From assembly GCF_023898315.1 (NCBI RefSeq), contig NC_064622.1:178332178-178396177 (forward strand): a DNA stretch of 64,000 nt, read 5' to 3'. Shown piece after piece: positions 53,023 to 62,890 of the stretch. Below the pieces are notes generated by a model. The model was not told where the DNA came from, made no database searches, and saw only the letters and a program-made list of their open reading frames with translations. This stretch comes from Schistocerca nitens. Taxonomy: Eukaryota > Arthropoda > Insecta > Orthoptera > Acrididae. How positions within the stretch are numbered: the first letter of the stretch is position 1; each line of letters opens with the position of its first letter. The translations under genes were made by a program, and so were the position numbers.

Positions 53023-54590
53023 ACAAATTCAAAATTTCGTAGAAAAATTTAAAATAATCTCAAAAAATCAGTATGGATTTCAAACAGGCAAAACCACAGT
53101 ATCTGCTGTAAATAATTTTGTTGATAAAATTAGCTCATCTCGAGACAACTCACTGCATGCCACAGGAATTTTTTGTGTCCTATAAAAAGTCTTTGGTAGT
53201 GTGAATCACTCCCTGCTACACTGTAAACTGGAAAAGTATGGGACCGAGCGAGGTGGCGCAGTGGTAAGACACTGGACTCGTATTCGGGAGGACGACGGTT
53301 CAATCCCGCGTCCGGCCATCCTGATTTAGGTTTTCCGTGATTTCCCTAAATCACTCCAGGCAAATGCCGGGATGGTTCCTCTGAAAGGGCACGGCCGACT
53401 TCCTTCCCCATCCTTCCCTAATCCGCTGAGACCGATGACCACGCTGTCTGGTCTCCTTCCCCAAAACCAACCAACCAAAAGTATGGAATTAGGGGCACAG
53501 TATTAGAATGGTTTAAGTCCTATCTAACCAACTGAAGACAAAGAGTGGTTATAACATGAGAGAGAGGAACTTATACTTCGAAATGGAAAACCATTTCACA
53601 TGGAGTACTCCAAGGTTCTGTCTTGGGTCCCATACTGTTTTCGTTTCACATAAATTATCTGCCACTTAATATTGGGTGTCACACAGTTTTATTTGCAAGT
53701 GACACATCTTTAATCATTGAAAGTAACAGTACTGATCAAATTCCATAAACTACTCTAAATGCTTTAGAAAAATTAGATACCTGGTTTGATTTAAATGGGT
53801 TAAAGTTAAACATGGAAAAGACCCAGTTAATGCAGTTTAAAACAAAACAAGCGAAATTAAATTATATTCAGGTCAGACACAGAAACCAGGATTTGCAGGA
53901 AGCATTCCTAGGAATGCAACTAGGTAAAAATCTATCATGGGGATTACGTATACAGTACCTTCCAAATAAATTAAATTTTGAAATTCCTAGGAATGCAACT
54001 AGGTAAAAATCTATCATGGGGATCACGTATACAGTACCTTCCAAATAAATTAAATAGCCTAGTAGTCGCAATGAGAATATTGTACAATGCTACGAATATG
54101 GGCATAAGAAAAGTAGTATATTACAGCTACTTTGAGTCAGTAATAAGGGATGTAATTGTATTTTGGGGTAACTCGAACCATATGTGTTGAATACTAAAAC
54201 TTAAGAAAACCATCATTAGAAATATGCACAATGTAGGGTGAAGAAAATCATGTCGCCCACTCCTGTTGATATTAAGTGTTCCCTCACTATACATATATGA
54301 GCTGATTATCTTTGTAATCAGTAACCCTGATTTATTTGTAGCAAATCATTTTCAACATGATTACAATAACAGAAAGCAAAATAATTTTATGCTGGCCACC
54401 CACCGTTTGAAACTTTATGCTCAATTTCCACATTATATGGGTATGAAAATTTATAACAAAGTGAGAGAAAGAGAATTGCTCAGCATAAATTTAGAAACAC
54501 TGAATAAATCCTTATATGGGAAACTAGTGCAGAAAAGTTACTATTCAGTAGAAGAATTCATAAACGACAACCTGAAAATTTGAGCAGGAG
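53023..54590 (+). pseudogene. LINE RT palm and thumb, broken
   Basis: Reads KFKIISKNQYGFQTGKTTVS, then HATGIFCVL with VFGSVNHSLL (palm motif A with Gly for Asp, VFGSVN for AFDxVN). After the SINE it reads TVLEWFKSYLTN, EVLQGSVLGPILF and VLFASDTSLI. The motif C pair is SD rather than DD. Thumb and C-terminal sequence with YYSYFESVIRDVIVFWGNS and YNKVRERELLSINLE follow. Both catalytic sites are lost. A 79-base tandem duplication lies at 53904-54061. Confidence 0.75.
53242..53476 (+). mobile_element. tRNA-derived SINE (type 2)
   Basis: 235 bases flanked by AAAAGTATGG (53232-53241 and 53477-53486). The head has an A box TGGCGCAGTGG and a B box GGTTCAATCCC at about 53298-53308, both close to the polymerase III consensus. 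The tail holds GAGACC...GGTCTC (53428-53455) and ends in CCAACCAACCA repeats. It sits in the RT region of the + LINE, which reads EKYG before and IRGTVLEWFKSYL after. Confidence 0.9.
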
Positions 54591-54780
54591 AGAGCAAGCA
54601 CTTAGCACTGTTAATGTTAAAAGTCTGTTACTTTTTAAGGAAAATTATTAACTGCTTAGTTAGGTAATTATTCAGAACTGTATATTATATTACTGGTATT
54701 ATAAGGAAAATTGTAAACCAGTTTTTGGTGTTTTGATGAGTCTTCTGTACCTCAAGTCAATGGCTTGAAATTATATGTTA

Positions 54781-55480
54781 TGAGACAAACTTCTACTTCC
54801 ACTTCTGGACAGATTACAAAGAACTTGATGAGGGAACTTTGAGAATTTATGGAAACATGGTAATACCAGTGAAGATTATTGAAATTTCTATAATTAAGGC
54901 CTAATGGAAATGCATAGGTTTTTGTTAGGAGAAACTGTGTTAACAAAGGGGTCAAAACGAGGAAGCAGAGACATTATAGGTCAGATGAGAAGGCTGAATG
55001 GAGGAGGAGGACAATGGTGTTTTTTTGAGGGTGGGGGTGGGGTTGAGGAACAAGACATTACACAAAATATGACAAGAAAGAACAAAGGGGGCAGATTTAA
55101 GGAAAAGGAGGAGAAACTATTTGTGTATTTAAAATAGAACTAGAGTGGGCCTGTGGCGATGAGATGGACTGAAAGTTCAAGATGTATAAGGAGTAAGAGA
55201 AAAAATAATGAAGCATAGATAACATATTTTGTCAGGAAAAGGAGAGGAGGAGCAAAGAAGTAGGGGGATATGCATGGAAAGAGTAGAGAAACAGCATAAA
55301 CCTCCTGATGGTAGGCTAAAACAATGGTTATAGGAGACTGAGATGGAAGATGGGCACTTGGAAGACAGGTATGGTATGAAATGATAGCATACATTTTGAG
55401 AGAAGTCTTTATTTTTAAATGTAGTGATGTCGCTGTAGATTGGAGGGTCCAGATGACACAGGAGAAATAACACTTTCAAC
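54781..55480. other. No recognisable gene; purine-rich
   Basis: About 700 bases, unusually rich in G and A on the + strand between 54940 and 55140. ORFs on either strand look like composition artefacts. There is no repeat boundary I can define. Confidence 0.3.
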
Positions 55481-55482
55481 CT

Positions 55483-56523
55483 TTGTTCCATGTTTCAGTA
55501 CATAATGCCACACAGTCAGCTGATTCCTCAAACTGGGGGGCTATCAAGTACGGGGTCCCACAGGGTTCGGTCTTAGGTCCTTTACTGTTCTTGATATACT
55601 TTAATGACTTACCATTCCACATTGATGAAGATGCAAAGTTAGTTCTTTTTGCTGATATAGTAATAACATCCAAAAACCCAGAACTAAGTGACATAATTGT
55701 AAATGATGTTTTTCACAAAATTATTAAGTGGTTCTCAGGAAACGGACTCTCTTTAAATTTTGATAAAACACAGTATATACAGTTCCGTACAGTAAATGGC
55801 ACAACTCCAGTAATAAATATAGACTTTAAACAGAAGTCTGTAGCTAAGATAGAATTTTCAAAATTTTTAGGTGTCTCCATTGATGAGAGGCTAAACTGGA
55901 AGCAACACATTGATGGTCTGCTGAAACGTCTGAGTTCAGCTACATATGCTATTAGGGTTATTGCAAATTTTGGTGATAAGAATCTCAGTAAATTAGCTTG
56001 CTATGCCTACTTTCATTCACTGCTTTTGTATGGCATCATATTCTGGGGTAATTCATCGTTGAGTAGAAAAGTATTCATTGCTCAAAAACGTGTAATCAGA
56101 ATAATTACTGGAGCCCACCCACAGTCATCCTTCAGACATCTATTTAAGGATCTAGGGATCCTCACAGTAACATCACAGTATATATATTCACTTATGAAAT
56201 TTGTTGTTAATAATCCAACCCAGTTCAAAAGTAATAGCAGTGTGCATAGCTATAACACCAGGAGAAAGGATGATCTTCACTATGCAGGGTTAAATCTGAC
56301 TTTGGCACAGAAAGGGGTAAATTATGCTGCCACAAAAGTCTTTGGTCACCTACCAAACAGCATCAAAAGCCTGACAGATAGCCAACTAACATTTAAAAAT
56401 AAATTAAAAGAATTTCTAACTGACAACTCCTTCTACTCATTGGCAGAATTAAGGGGGGGGGGGGGCGGGGGGGGGGGGAGCAACAACAACTTAAACATTA
56501 GTGTCATGCAATATTTTGTGTAA
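55483..56523 (+). pseudogene. LINE RT C-terminal half, motif C deleted
   Basis: Reads YGVPQGSVLGPLLFLIYFND, then VLFADIVITSKN where the sister copy has LFADDTSIVIT. Three residues including the second catalytic Asp are missing. KFLGVSIDERLNWKQHIDGL, thumb and ASQ/TSQYIYSLMKFVVNN follow. The end of the frame runs through a G-tract coding poly-Gly (about residues 323-330), which is an expanded simple repeat, not part of the family. It cannot be an active enzyme. Confidence 0.88.
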
Positions 56524-56631
56524 TGTAATATCTTGTACAGACATCTTTTATTAACCTGACACGTTCCACATCATTACGAAGTGTCGTATTCATGATCTAT
56601 GGAACAACTATTAATCTAATCTAATCGAATC
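55483..56631 (+). mobile_element. 5'-truncated LINE of the TAATC-tailed family
   Basis: 3' half of the same LINE family as 8761-10563, here on the + strand. It keeps an open frame of 346 codons, a 3' stem GTTCCA...TGGAAC (56563-56605) and the tail TTAATCTAATCTAATCGAATC (56610-56630, one base over unit phase). The truncation is at about 55490. A G-rich expansion lies at 56453-56478. Confidence 0.88.
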
Positions 56632-59600
56632 TTAAACGTCTTGATACACTGATGAAAGTCTATCCATAACCTCTGTTACCACTCCTCATCATAACTCATA
56701 TCATTTATGTCCCAAGTTCTGAATTTCTCAGTTAAACATGTAGGTAAATCAGATAATGAGGTAACTTGGTTATATGTTAATATGTTATTGAGTACATGGA
56801 AAAATATTTTGGAATATCAGAACTGGCTCATTTTGGACATAGTTTCCTCTTCACTCACATTTGAGGAGGAGCTGTTTACATCTTCCAGAAGAATACCTCT
56901 TGATCTTGGTCATTACACAGACCTTAAGTAAACCTCCATAAAGTTAATCGCTGTCTTTTTGACATATGTGGTTCCCCTAGCATCAACATTTCCACTTTCT
57001 GTAGGTAATGCTTAATTGACAAAAAAATTCCTCAGACATTGAATATCTTAACCAATGCACCAATAACTGTACAAATGCTTTAATAGCCTATTAACCTTGC
57101 CCATAGACCCATTTCCAGTTCATTTTTACCTCCCTTCATCACACATTTACTACATAGGTATCTTAGCAATTATCCATTCAATACTTGGGTCTACACTGAT
57201 TCACTGGTTATACAACTGTAGGTATAATTTACTGAAATTCTGTTTCAAAATGAGAGCCTTATAATTCTTGACTTTGTTCATAAAGCAAAGGTTATCTGTA
57301 GTTTCATAAAGTACACCACATCATCTGGAGATGACTGTGTTTGCTGTGATTGTTAAAAGATTTGTATTTATGGACACAGTCAAAACTATGTACCCACCTC
57401 TGTTGCAATGTCGCTAATGCATTCTTGTGTGGTGGTGCTTGACCCAAGGGTGAGCCGGTTCAAATTCTGGTAATGGAAAAAATTGTCAATGCCAGTATTT
57501 TGCCAGCAAAAGGGAGAAGAGATGGTAACGTAAAGTTCCTGATCACCAGACTCTGTGCCAGGGTCCTGATTTAAATATCAAACCTCTCCTCAGTGTCTCA
57601 TGAAGTGATGGCATGTGACACTGTTGATGGTGATCTGTCTCTCAGATGGGAAAGTTAAGATTGTCAGCCTCCTTGGTGCTGTTCGTGAGGAGTAGGCTAT
57701 GTGTCAGCATCAGTTTTCACCCACACTCTTTCCTCACGATCACTGTCACCAACTTAGAAGATGTTTTGCTGCACTTATGTACTTAATTAGTGAGCAAGTA
57801 TATAGAGTTGAATATGGAATGAAAAACTGGTGAGATACCTACACAGTAAATATGTGATGAGAAGAGAGGTAAAATAAAAACCATTCATAAGCATTGAAAG
57901 GTAATGAAAATCATGGTGAAAACAAGTTATGTAATGTGTGCTAAACTGCTTTGTTAAAATGAGGAACATAAAAAATTAACCTTCGTCTGTCATCCTTTCC
58001 ACATAACTGTTATATCCTAATACCAACAGACTAGCAGACCTTGTCTTTAGCACCCATTTGAAAGGAATAATTCAGTTTCTGAACTCTGCCGGTTATTAAA
58101 GGGACCATTTTGTCTGCATTTTTATGGGCTCAGTTTCTTAACTTAATATACAGTATAATGAGTCCTAATTGCACTTTTAATTAAATGTTCTTTATTTTAT
58201 TTTTGCCATTTTCAGCCTCATGCTAGCATCATCATGAGATGCTATCCAAAATTATCGTAATCAGTGACAATATATACCACACTACCAATAAAATCACACA
58301 TTATGTAAGTTGGTAATCACAGTTCGGTGACTTCAGTAGTTGCATAACTGTAAAGTGGAAATATGTTATAAGTGAACAATAACACTTTCATTGCTGTATA
58401 AGAAGGGAAGGAAAAAATTAATGACGCAATAAAACCTTAATGAAGTTGTTTTAGATGCTTTGTAAATACACTTGATCACAAAGTACTGCCTCGAAGAGCA
58501 TTGTCTAAGTTGTGTACAAAAACACGGTAGTAGATATGAAACTTTTCTATATATGTGTTCATTTACCTCATATTCTGTCTGTCATTACGTCTAGAGAGAT
58601 ATAGATGATTTATCTACATCTTCCTAGAACTAATGGCAGTCAGAATAGCTGATTTAGCTACGTCTCCGTAGATGTAATGGCAACCAGAATATGAAATAAA
58701 TGACCAGATACTTCTTGTGCTTTACTGTGTTACAAGCCACCATCTCTAAATTAAGTCTCAGGAAGAGAAGGTGAAGTAGTAAAAGAAAAAGTGCAGACTA
58801 CTTTAAAAAATGTAGGATATGAACACATTGGTGAAACTAAATAACTTTTAATTATTAAATGTAGTGCACCTCAAAAACACCTCCAACTTCAAAGCAAGTA
58901 GCTGCTTTTCACCATGCACACAGAAGTTCTCATAAGTTAAGGGGATGTTTTTCGCACTATACAAACATTTCATGAAAACACACACACATATTTAGGAGAC
59001 ATTGTGTGTCAACTTATTTCACTGTTTCACAGCTGTAGCTGGGAGCCAACCTTCAATTCATTTATATATTAAAGCACAAAAATGTGAATATTCTGCAATC
59101 ATTTCTACGAGAAAGAAATATTTATTCAGCAGTGAAATGTATGCTACAATGAACTGTTTTGACAGGGTAAAATGTTATGCCCAGCCAGGAGAGACAGAGA
59201 TCTTAATGTCTGCCCTAGTGTGGCACTCTGATTTAATCTGTTAGAAAGCTTTGAGCTCTGTATTCTGTACAATACAATTTTTACCTTTATGTGGTTTTCA
59301 TTTATAAGTTTCTGTTCAATAGGCCTGCCTCTCCCAATTTTGCTATTAAGAGCTGAAGGCAATAGCAAGAAAGTGGGAATTTTTCATACTTGCAATACAT
59401 CTCAGTGGCACCATATTAAGCTTAGTGCAGTAACAGAAAGATAAGAAATTCCCGTTCCTGTGTTCATCCAGGTGCATTTGTATGGTCATTATTGGCAGTT
59501 TCTGTATATTTAGTGTGTACTTGGTTTTAAAAGAAAGGATCACGTATAACAAGTCTGTTAAGGAGACATCTAGGCTAACACAAATATTCATGCTTGCTTG

Positions 59601-61060
59601 CCTCCTGAATAGTGAACGTGTGCAGTAAACTGGAGCTGTCGTGCATCATTATGTAGTGCAGGGGAAGTGCAAAATGTGCAGTGTCTTCGGAGGAATGACC
59701 ATGTGTTAAATTCACTGTCTTAGGCACATGCTTATATGTTTAACGGCCCCTGTGCTTAAAAGTGGAGAGTAGCTCTTTTTAATTCAATGAGAGGCAGCAT
59801 TACGACTGTGTTAGGAACTTCAAAGCATAAGTCAGACACACCAACATCAATTTAAAAGACATCAGTGCAGAATCCCTAGCTACAGTTGGCAATTATAAAC
59901 ATACAGTGTGACAGTTGGTTGCATGGTGCTGAATTTCATAATAAAGTAAGTCTTGTAAACTCGTATAAAAATATTCCTCAACATAAATTTCCATGACTTC
60001 ACAAATATGCAGCTATGATTACATTGATGTTTAGACCTACATACTTGTGCAAGCAGTTTTTTGCCTGCAGTGAAGAGAATGAAATCTACAGAAGCTAACT
60101 CACAGACTGCAACTTAAAATCTTATCTTGAGATTAGCAGTGCTCAGAAACTGGCACCAGACATCACTGTTTTAATGAAAAGTAAAATAAGTAATATTAAT
60201 TGACATCCTGTGTTTATATGTTTATTTAATGTGTAAATAAAATAGTCACAAAATACAAGTTGTCAATTTAAACTTCACCCAAAAATGACGCTCATCATGT
60301 GGCTGCATAAGTCATAAGAAATACCACGTTCATACTTAGAGGCCCCATATTTTTTGTCTCATCAATAAAATGAAATATAAGTTTAATTTTATTGTCATTT
60401 TGTATCAATGTAATCTTCATAGAGCTAACATAAGCTGCTGTAGGATAGACTCATTGGCAATAGTTTTTCTTGATGAGCTTTTTGTTCGATTCCTACTCCC
60501 TTACCCACCTTTCCACAACTGTTACTTACGATGAGCCAGACAGTTGCTGACTACTGACATGTGAGTACGAACCAGCTCTCACAAGCAGATCGGTGAACAG
60601 GCCTGGTGTATAATATGCATTGACAGGGCAGAGAAATTATGATTTATATATATGTGGTTGCACTAGTTTTATTTGTGGCTTGATCCAACAGAATTTTTGC
60701 TGAGTTTGTAGATACGAGTTCTTATAATTCTTAAAGATGATTAAGTTCCTTTAAAGAATTTTATTTGAGCAAATAACGCAGCACTGTTATAAGAATTACA
60801 TAAACAATTGCACTACTTCTACTAACTTCAGAGAGTATTAAATCGTACTACTTGTAAAGAGTTTTTATCAAAGCAAGGAGTAATTTTTTTAAAATTAGAA
60901 AGCCAGTATGACTCTAACACTTTCCTTTATTTATTTAAAGTGAAATTAAATAGTTCATTTAACTAAGTCCAATTTTACCACTTAAAAATAACTCTTGGTC
61001 TTGTGTAAATACTTTAGGAGTAAATGAGACCATTCACTGTATAGCAGAAGTGTTGAGTCA
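56632..61060. other. Long stretch without recognisable gene
   Basis: About 4.4 kb of AT-rich intron- or intergenic-like DNA. A degenerate SINE-like segment may lie at 57415-57735, with a B-box-like GGTTCAAATTC at about 57458. A loose inverted repeat lies at 58569-58697. No coding exon with splice sites and open frame is convincing. Confidence 0.35.
57415..57735 (+). repeat. Possible degenerate SINE
   Basis: It contains GGTTCAAATTC, close to a polymerase III B box, and CAGATGGGAAAGTTAAG with CCTTGGTGCTGTTCG downstream, which I recall from widespread insect repeats. No clear A box, tail or target duplication. Confidence 0.25.
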
Positions 61061-61300
61061 TTGAGAGGCACTTGTAAAATAGAAAGAAAACTTGCTAGCT
61101 TTTGGAATAAATCTCTTGTGGAGCTACAGTATGAGTTACACACAAAACACACACATGCACAGGCACATCTGTGGCCCTACATTGTGTCAGCTGGACACAC
61201 AGTTGGCGAATTGGAGCTGGCACAATGTAGGGCACAGGTAGGTGTGTGTTTATGTGTGTGTGTGTGTGGGGGGGGGGGGGGGGTGTACTTACATTCTACT
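61061..61300. repeat. Hairpin and GT/G-run repeat
   Basis: Arms 61174-61192 and 61215-61233 are complementary with one mismatch around a 22-base loop. A GT run and a run of about 16 G follow (61250-61282). It resembles decayed inverted-repeat element sequence. Confidence 0.5.
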
Positions 61301-61489
61301 TTACTTTACTACTATATTTACACTCTTGGTTAGTCTTGTCAGATATTGTGTCATGATGGCCAGTAATTGATCCTGTGTTGAAATTTATTGAACTTTCAGT
61401 GCCCTTTTCTTCGGGTTTAGATATACTTAGCCATGAAATAGTGCCACCAATATGTGCAGTGACAATTCCTGGTGTTGAGTGGCCAGTCA

Positions 61490-61745
61490 TTGTACACCAA
61501 AGTTCGGGACGGAATAGCGGCATTCCAGTAATTCTCCCCTGACCTGGAGTTCTGGGTGACTTTTCCAAACTCTACCACTTTTTCTAAACCACTGCAGTCC
61601 TTTTCCTTCACCCCTAATCCTTCCCCTTCAACCATACTGCCAGAAGAGGAGCCACTGGCTCCGAAAACTTGCATACGTAAAACATTTTTTATATGTGTGT
61701 TCACCTGCTGCCACTTGGTGAGTAGACTTTTTATTCATCCAAGTT
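61490..61745 (+). mobile_element. Penelope-like 3' end repeat, second copy
   Basis: It matches 35130-35385 block by block: GAGTTCTGGGTGACTT, CCACTGCAGTCCTTTTCCTT, the GGAGCC-ACT-GGCTCC-GAAA hairpin (61648-61666), TGTGTGTTC and CACTTGGTGAGTAG, ending TTATTCATCCAAGTTA. Non-coding. Inverted partial copies are not seen here. Confidence 0.6.
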
Positions 61746-61776
61746 ACATTATATTATCAAGAGGTATAGTTTGCTA

Positions 61777-61825
61777 CTCACCAGGGACCAATGACCTCAG
61801 CAGTTTGGTCCCATAGGAACTTACC
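61777..61825 (+). mobile_element. Isolated SINE/LINE 3' tail
   Basis: A stem-loop GGGACC...GGTCCC (61784-61812) with the loop AATGACCTCAGCAGTTT, followed by CATAGGAACTTACCACC. It is the 3' end of a retroposon of the kind seen at 49405-49433, with everything upstream missing. Confidence 0.65.
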
Positions 61826-62625
61826 ACCTACTAACCACATAGAGGAGATGTTTAGTCACTGACAGGCCCAATGGAAAGACTGCTAAACATTTAAGATTCA
61901 TGTTTTCAAAGACGTATTTTTTTTGTCCAAAAGCTAAATGTACAGCAGTCTATTCAATTCTACCTGTCTTTGACCCAATGCCTCCACAATGTGGTGAGCA
62001 TTAGTCTATTTTTTTCGTAATATGTTTTCGTAATATAGTTGTCATCTGCTTACTATAGCACATTAATATTTTACTGCTAGTATTTGGACCATTAATTATT
62101 CTTCAGACTCATGCAATCTTGAAAAATTACACTACAGGCAAAATTAGTCTTGTTCCAGTCATCAGATATATCTTAGCTCCTACTTCATGGTGATAAGGGG
62201 GATCACTTTTATCTGTTCCAATGACTTTTTTTTTTTCAAAATCTGGTTCTTTTAACATATATGACACAACAAGTTTGCATTCCTCAAGACTTCCATTTCA
62301 GTAAATTTATTGCATATGCTTTCTGACTTATTTTTATTGCACCATCCTCAAAAAGTTGAGTTTCAAAACTGGAATAGTATGATGCTGTCTTTGAAATTGT
62401 CTCAAAATTAACTTTTTTATCATCTTGTTGATCTATAGATAACTAGTCCATCATCAACATAAGAGTAACAATAAGCTTTCTCTTATAAATGTTATTAATG
62501 TGCAAGAATGGTTCTGATTCACATGCTGTAAATACTGTTGATAACAGAAAAACATCAAATGCTTGTTGCAATGTTTTGGAGCTTGTTTGGACAAACTCTG
62601 TTTGAGACTGCAGACAAAGTAACAG
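61826..62625. other. No recognisable feature
   Basis: About 800 bases of AT-rich sequence with a T run at 62227. Nothing is called. Confidence 0.3.
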
Positions 62626-62890
62626 TATTATGAAAAGAATAGTTGCTACACACCATATAGCGGAGACACTGAGTCGCAGAAAGGCACAACAAAAAGGCTG
62701 TCAGAAACTTAGCTTTCGGCCAACAAGGCCTTTGTCAAAAATCTGGTTCCAGCTGTCTGGATGTGGTCATGTGTGTGTGAATTACCTTTGTGCGTGTGTG
62801 TTGTCTATTTTTGACAGAGGCCTTGTTGGCTGAAAGCTAATTTTCTGACACTCTTTTTGTTGTGTGTTTCTGTGACTCAGTGTTTCTTGT
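62626..62890. mobile_element. Inverted-repeat element, ends like 42724-43112
   Basis: The left arm (62626-62745, ATTATGAAAAGAATAGTTGC at the start, then GGCACAACAAAAAGGCTGTC) and right arm (62806-62890) are inverted copies around a spacer with GT-rich sequence. Each arm has the hairpin GGCC-TTGTT-GGCC/T followed by GAAAGCT (62711-62730 minus; 62819-62838 plus). Non-coding. Confidence 0.65.

Larger units (their letters stand above)
47280..54780 (+). mobile_element. CR1/Jockey-type LINE with several later insertions
   Basis: In order: an ORF1 remnant (LDGLHLNRLGS at about 47595-47630), endonuclease (47801-48760), linker (48780-49000), RT fingers (49467-49708), RT palm and thumb (53023-54590) and a 3' UTR to about 54780. 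Interruptions are 48406-48521, 49283-49463, 49716-53015 and 53242-53476. Each can be cut out with one flanking repeat to restore the LINE reading. RT motif C is FASD instead of FADD. The 3' end is not marked by a clear tail. Confidence 0.8.

Noticed and set aside
53242-53320. tRNA gene
   Set aside because: SINE head for the same reasons.
54904-55137. Gly/Lys-rich + frame as a gene
   Set aside because: Purine-rich composition creates the frame; no start context, splice sites or domain.
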